DNA of 64,000 nucleotides, from positions 202,279 to 266,278 of the forward strand of contig NZ_JADLQO010000012.1 of the NCBI RefSeq assembly GCF_015477775.1, read 5' to 3'. Below the pieces are notes generated by a model. The model worked only from the letters and a program-made list of their open reading frames with translations. It was not told where the DNA came from and ran no database searches. Made by a program: the position numbers and the translations under genes. How positions within the stretch are numbered: the stretch's first letter is position 1; every line of letters starts with the position of its first letter. Shown piece after piece: positions 61,904-64,000 of the stretch. Source of the DNA: Nocardia abscessus. Lineage in GTDB: Bacteria > Actinomycetota > Actinomycetes > Mycobacteriales > Mycobacteriaceae.

Positions 61904-63085
61904 CTACTTCGGCGAAGGACGATCGTTCGGCAACGGTGCGCCGGGCAGGAACTGCGGGTTCTTGTCGAATTCGGCCGAATCGACAGCTCGGCCTTCCTCG
62001 ACCTGGTTGGTGAAGCTGAGGCGCTGATTCTGATCGATCAGCACGGTGTCGCCGCGTTCGACGGCGTCCTTGACGAGAACTTGCAGCTCTTCCTGATCGG
62101 CATCAGGATTCGCCAGCGCGATCTTGCGACCGATTTCGTTGTTGTACAGGTCCATTGCCTCACGGACCGCGGCGTTGTCGGGACGACCTTCGTGCTTGGA
62201 GGTGTACTCATTGGTCCAGTCCTCGCCGAATTCCTGCGTCATCAGGGCGTTCCAATACGCGTGCCGGAAGGCGTCGGTGTGGTTGTCCTGGGTGTTGTCG
62301 TTGGGAAAGAGCGAATTGGCGGTGTCTTCCGCCTCGGTCTTGAGGTTGTAGAACCTGATCTTGTCGCCAAGGCTGAGTTGTTCGAGCATGGCGGCTTCGG
62401 CCACCGTCACATTCTGCGGTTCGAACCCGGGCTTCAGGCCCATGAGCGTCGCCAGCGTTCCGTCCGGCCACTTCACCATGCCGCCTGGGTCGGCCTCGAC
62501 CTGATAGTCCGTCACGATCCGCTCGAGTTCGGCTCCGGGCGGGATCGGAACGTCGGCAAAGGCGTTCTCGATGGCTTCGCGGGCATTCTCCGCAGCGTCG
62601 GCGGCGGCTTGGAGCGCGGCGACGATGTCGGTTTGGTGCTGCTTGGCGATCGCGCGCAAGACGAAGTCCGCCATCGACCACGAGGTGTCGGACTGGTTCA
62701 GCAGCCAAGCCGATGTCGTGTCGTCGTAACCGACGGCACCGCTTTCCGCGACGATGAAATTCTGTTCCTCAGCGGTCGCGATGGCGTTCACCGCAGTGGT
62801 TTTCGCGAAGCCGAGGATGGACCCGATCTGGGAACTCACTTGCTCGCCTTTTTCGAATGCGGTAGCCACTTTCGACATCGAGGACAGCGCTTCTGTTCCC
62901 TTGTCGCGCATGGCGTCGCTGGCGGGGCCGCGCCAGAAGCCGGGCGAATCGGCGAGTTGCCGGGAAACCGCGCCGTGTTCGTCGGAGATCGCCTTGACTC
63001 CGCGGCCCCACTCCGAACCCTGTTCCGCTAGAGGCGCGACGTTCCAGCTGCGAATCTGCGGCTTGGTCGGCGGTAGCGAACTCAT
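61904..63085 (-). CDS. type VII secreted WXG-type protein with C-terminal DUF6973-like domain, putative toxin
   Basis: A 393-residue protein. Residues 1-120 are a helical WXG100-like region (SEWGRGVKAISDEHGAV, SPGFWRGPASDAMRDKG), then a helical linker. The C-terminal domain (about 255-350) has DNHTDAFRHAYWNALMTQEF, KHEGRPDN and AMDLYNNEIGR, the conserved His/Asp/Asn set I associate with DUF6973 in polymorphic toxins. It overlaps the EspC-like gene by 4 nt and is followed by a lipoprotein gene. Toxicity and enzymatic activity are not shown. Confidence 0.75.
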   Translation of the reverse strand: MSSLPPTKPQIRSWNVAPLAEQGSEWGRGVKAISDEHGAVSRQLADSPGFWRGPASDAMRDKGTEALSSMSKVATAFEKGEQVSSQIGSILGFAKTTAVNAIATAEEQNFIVAESGAVGYDDTTSAWLLNQSDTSWSMADFVLRAIAKQHQTDIVAALQAAADAAENAREAIENAFADVPIPPGAELERIVTDYQVEADPGGMVKWPDGTLATLMGLKPGFEPQNVTVAEAAMLEQLSLGDKIRFYNLKTEAEDTANSLFPNDNTQDNHTDAFRHAYWNALMTQEFGEDWTNEYTSKHEGRPDNAAVREAMDLYNNEIGRKIALANPDADQEELQVLVKDAVERGDTVLIDQNQRLSFTNQVEEGRAVDSAEFDKNPQFLPGAPLPNDRPSPK

Positions 63086-63387
63086 CGCGGCACGTCCTCG
63101 ACGGATTCGATTGCGCCCGCGTTGATCCGGTCACGGTTGTTGTACTCGGTGATGCTGATGCCCGCCTTGTCCGCGATCTCGGTCAGCTGAGCATTGACGC
63201 CCTGCACGCTCGCGCCCGCGCGCCAACCCGCCTTCATGAAGGCGTGCCCGAGACCGGAGCCGGGCAGCGCCTGCTCGATCGCGGCGATGAAGCTGCTGGT
63301 GGGTACCCCTGCCAGCGCATCACGAGACTTGTTCAGCGCGCCGATCATGCCTTCGACAGCAACTTGATCGACATAGAGCTCGGTCAT
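63082..63387 (-). CDS. EspC-like (DUF2580) type VII secretion-associated protein
   Basis: A 101-residue protein starting MTELYVDQVAVEGMIGALNK, with GHAFMKAGWRAGASVQG and QLTEIADKAGISITEYNNRD. This is the helical-hairpin layout of DUF2580/EspC proteins, which are cosecreted by or help target ESX substrates. GGGGAGGG lies 4 nt before the ATG. It overlaps the WXG-type gene (ATGA), so the two are a coupled pair and probably a heterodimer. Confidence 0.82.
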   Translation of the reverse strand: MTELYVDQVAVEGMIGALNKSRDALAGVPTSSFIAAIEQALPGSGLGHAFMKAGWRAGASVQGVNAQLTEIADKAGISITEYNNRDRINAGAIESVEDVPR

Positions 63388-63454
63388 GAATCCCTCCCCT
63401 GGAAACGGGCTACTCTGTTGCGACTCTATTGGAGATGTGGGAGGGGGTCCGAAG

Positions 63455-63873
63455 GTGTATCCGATCAATGGGGACATCGATCCGATTACCAACCGGATGG
63501 ATGCGGTGCGGCGAGCGCTGCTGACCGATCGCGCCAGCGCAGGCCGATACGGAGTCACCGTCGAAGTCGGCGCGGACGGAACCTTGGCAGCGGTTCGAAT
63601 CGATGAGAGCGTCACGCCGTACGGGGCCGAACTCGGCAAGCTGATCACCGATTTGGCTCGGGAAGCCCTCGAGGAAGCTCGCGCCAACGTGCGCGATCGC
63701 TTGGCCGAATTCACCGAGGATCCCCGCATCGAGGCGGTGCGGGAAACACTGCACATCGCCGTCGAACGCCCGTATCCCACCGAGCCCCAGCCACTCCGGC
63801 GCCACGCACCGGTGAAAGAGGACGAGCTCACCGAGGAAGAGTTGATCGAGCTGAACGAGCAGCGCAACCGGAG
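63455..63873 (+). pseudogene. YbaB/EbfC-family protein, 3' end probably cut by an IS element
   Basis: From GTG, with GGGAGGGGG 7 nt upstream, the frame reads VYPINGDIDPITNRMDAVRR, then RYGVTVEVGADGTLAAVRID and ALEEARANVRDRLAEF, the actinobacterial YbaB/EbfC nucleoid-associated layout often found beside EspC and WXG genes. After about 140 codons (ELTEEELIELNEQRNR) the frame runs into the putative IS end and stays open to the window edge, so the native C-terminus is missing or replaced. Confidence 0.7.
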
Positions 63874-63906
63874 TGAGGTTGCCCCGGTCTTCCGGACACC
63901 AATGGT

Positions 63907-63925
63907 GAGGCGAGATACTCGCCTC
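63907..63925 (+). promoter_or_regulatory. hairpin before the transposase start
   Basis: An 8-bp perfect stem with a 3-nt loop ends 3 bp before the AAAGGAG ribosome site of the transposase gene. Such hairpins near IS ends commonly block translation from read-through transcripts. Confidence 0.55.
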
Positions 63926-63939
63926 CGAAAGGAGTCTGG

Positions 63940-64000
63940 ATGCCACCAGCACACCCGCCGGAGTTCCGTCAGCGCGCGATCGAGTTGGCCCGCAGTAGCG
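63940..64000 (+). CDS. IS3-family transposase OrfA, cut by window edge
   Basis: The first 20 residues, MPPAHPPEFRQRAIELARSS, match the usual opening of IS3-family OrfA helix-turn-helix proteins (P-x-E-F-(R/K)-x-x-A-(V/I)-x-L). AAAGGAG lies 5-6 nt before the ATG. Only the N-terminus is in the window. Confidence 0.75.
   Translation, partial: MPPAHPPEFRQRAIELARSS

Larger units (their letters stand above)
63874..64000 (+). mobile_element. left end of a putative IS3-family insertion sequence
   Basis: From TGAGGTTGCCCCGGTCTTCC the sequence changes to an IS3-like left end (TGA, then CCCCGG and a TCCGGACACC box). A perfect hairpin GAGGCGAG-ATA-CTCGCCTC (63907-63925), a ribosome site and a transposase start follow. 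The exact border and the right end lie outside what can be proved here. Confidence 0.6.

Noticed and set aside
63907..63925. Hairpin as a terminator of the YbaB-like gene
   Set aside because: It lies beyond the putative IS border and directly before the transposase ribosome site, so it belongs to the IS.
63410..63952. 180-codon minus-strand frame opposite the YbaB-like gene
   Set aside because: Its composition is shadow-like. The plus frame has the YbaB pattern and a ribosome site.

Overview
This is high-GC actinobacterial DNA from the mycolate-containing order Mycobacteriales, most likely Nocardia or a close relative. The main reason is gene order. Reading right to left, arcA, pmt, rsmI, metG, tatD, rpfB, ksgA, ispE, a pks16-type acyl ligase, pth, rplY, prs, glmU, tRNA-Gln, a TetR gene, mfd and mazG follow the order known from Mycobacterium tuberculosis Rv1001-Rv1021, with blocks of accessory genes between them. 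The genes use GC-ending codons, GTG and TTG starts are common, and several genes appear to be leaderless.

Layout. 1-10.4 kb: mazG-mfd, two TetR regulators, tRNA-Gln, and glmU-prs. 10.1-12.0 kb: small conserved hypothetical genes. 12.0-18.1 kb: the ergothioneine genes egtA-B-C-D, with egtE transcribed divergently. 18.2-24.4 kb: a TetR/acyltransferase pair with clear operators, a fatty acyl-AMP ligase, rplY-pth and prfC. 24.4-30.1 kb: an accessory block with a SnoaL-like protein, a DUF445 membrane protein flanked by two paralogous Abi-alpha-like proteins, and a TetR/SDR pair. 30.2-46.1 kb: conserved core genes (ispE, an ABC-F ATPase, ksgA, rpfB, tatD, metG, rsmI, pmt, arcA) mixed with an LLM oxidoreductase, a copper chaperone and regulators. 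46.2-53.7 kb: soxR facing a five-gene minus-strand run (acyltransferase-like, E1/nitroreductase fusion, GAF-GGDEF-EAL, mannosyltransferase, SDR). 53.9-60.4 kb: two GyrI-like proteins, udgB, a metallothionein-like protein, a ferredoxin/P450 pair with a divergent TetR, and two secreted proteins. 60.7-64 kb: a type VII secretion-associated locus (EspC-like protein, WXG-type putative toxin, lipoprotein, YbaB-like protein). The YbaB-like gene runs into what looks like the left end of an IS3-family element at the window edge.

Core functions are translation and RNA maturation (metG, prfC, pth, rplY, ksgA, rsmI, ABC-F), DNA repair (mfd, mazG, udgB), cell-envelope and precursor synthesis (glmU, prs, ispE, pmt, mgtA-like, rpfB) and redox defence (egt genes, soxR).

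The most unusual content is non-coding or accessory. It includes a dispersed repeat with an exactly conserved 67-bp hairpin, a second dispersed repeat of about 105 bp, several sharp TetR operators, a pth gene with no ATG/GTG/TTG start, the DUF445/Abi-alpha locus, the acyltransferase/E1-nitroreductase/c-di-GMP operon, and the IS-interrupted type VII toxin locus. Functional names rest on motifs and remembered family sequences; no database search was run.
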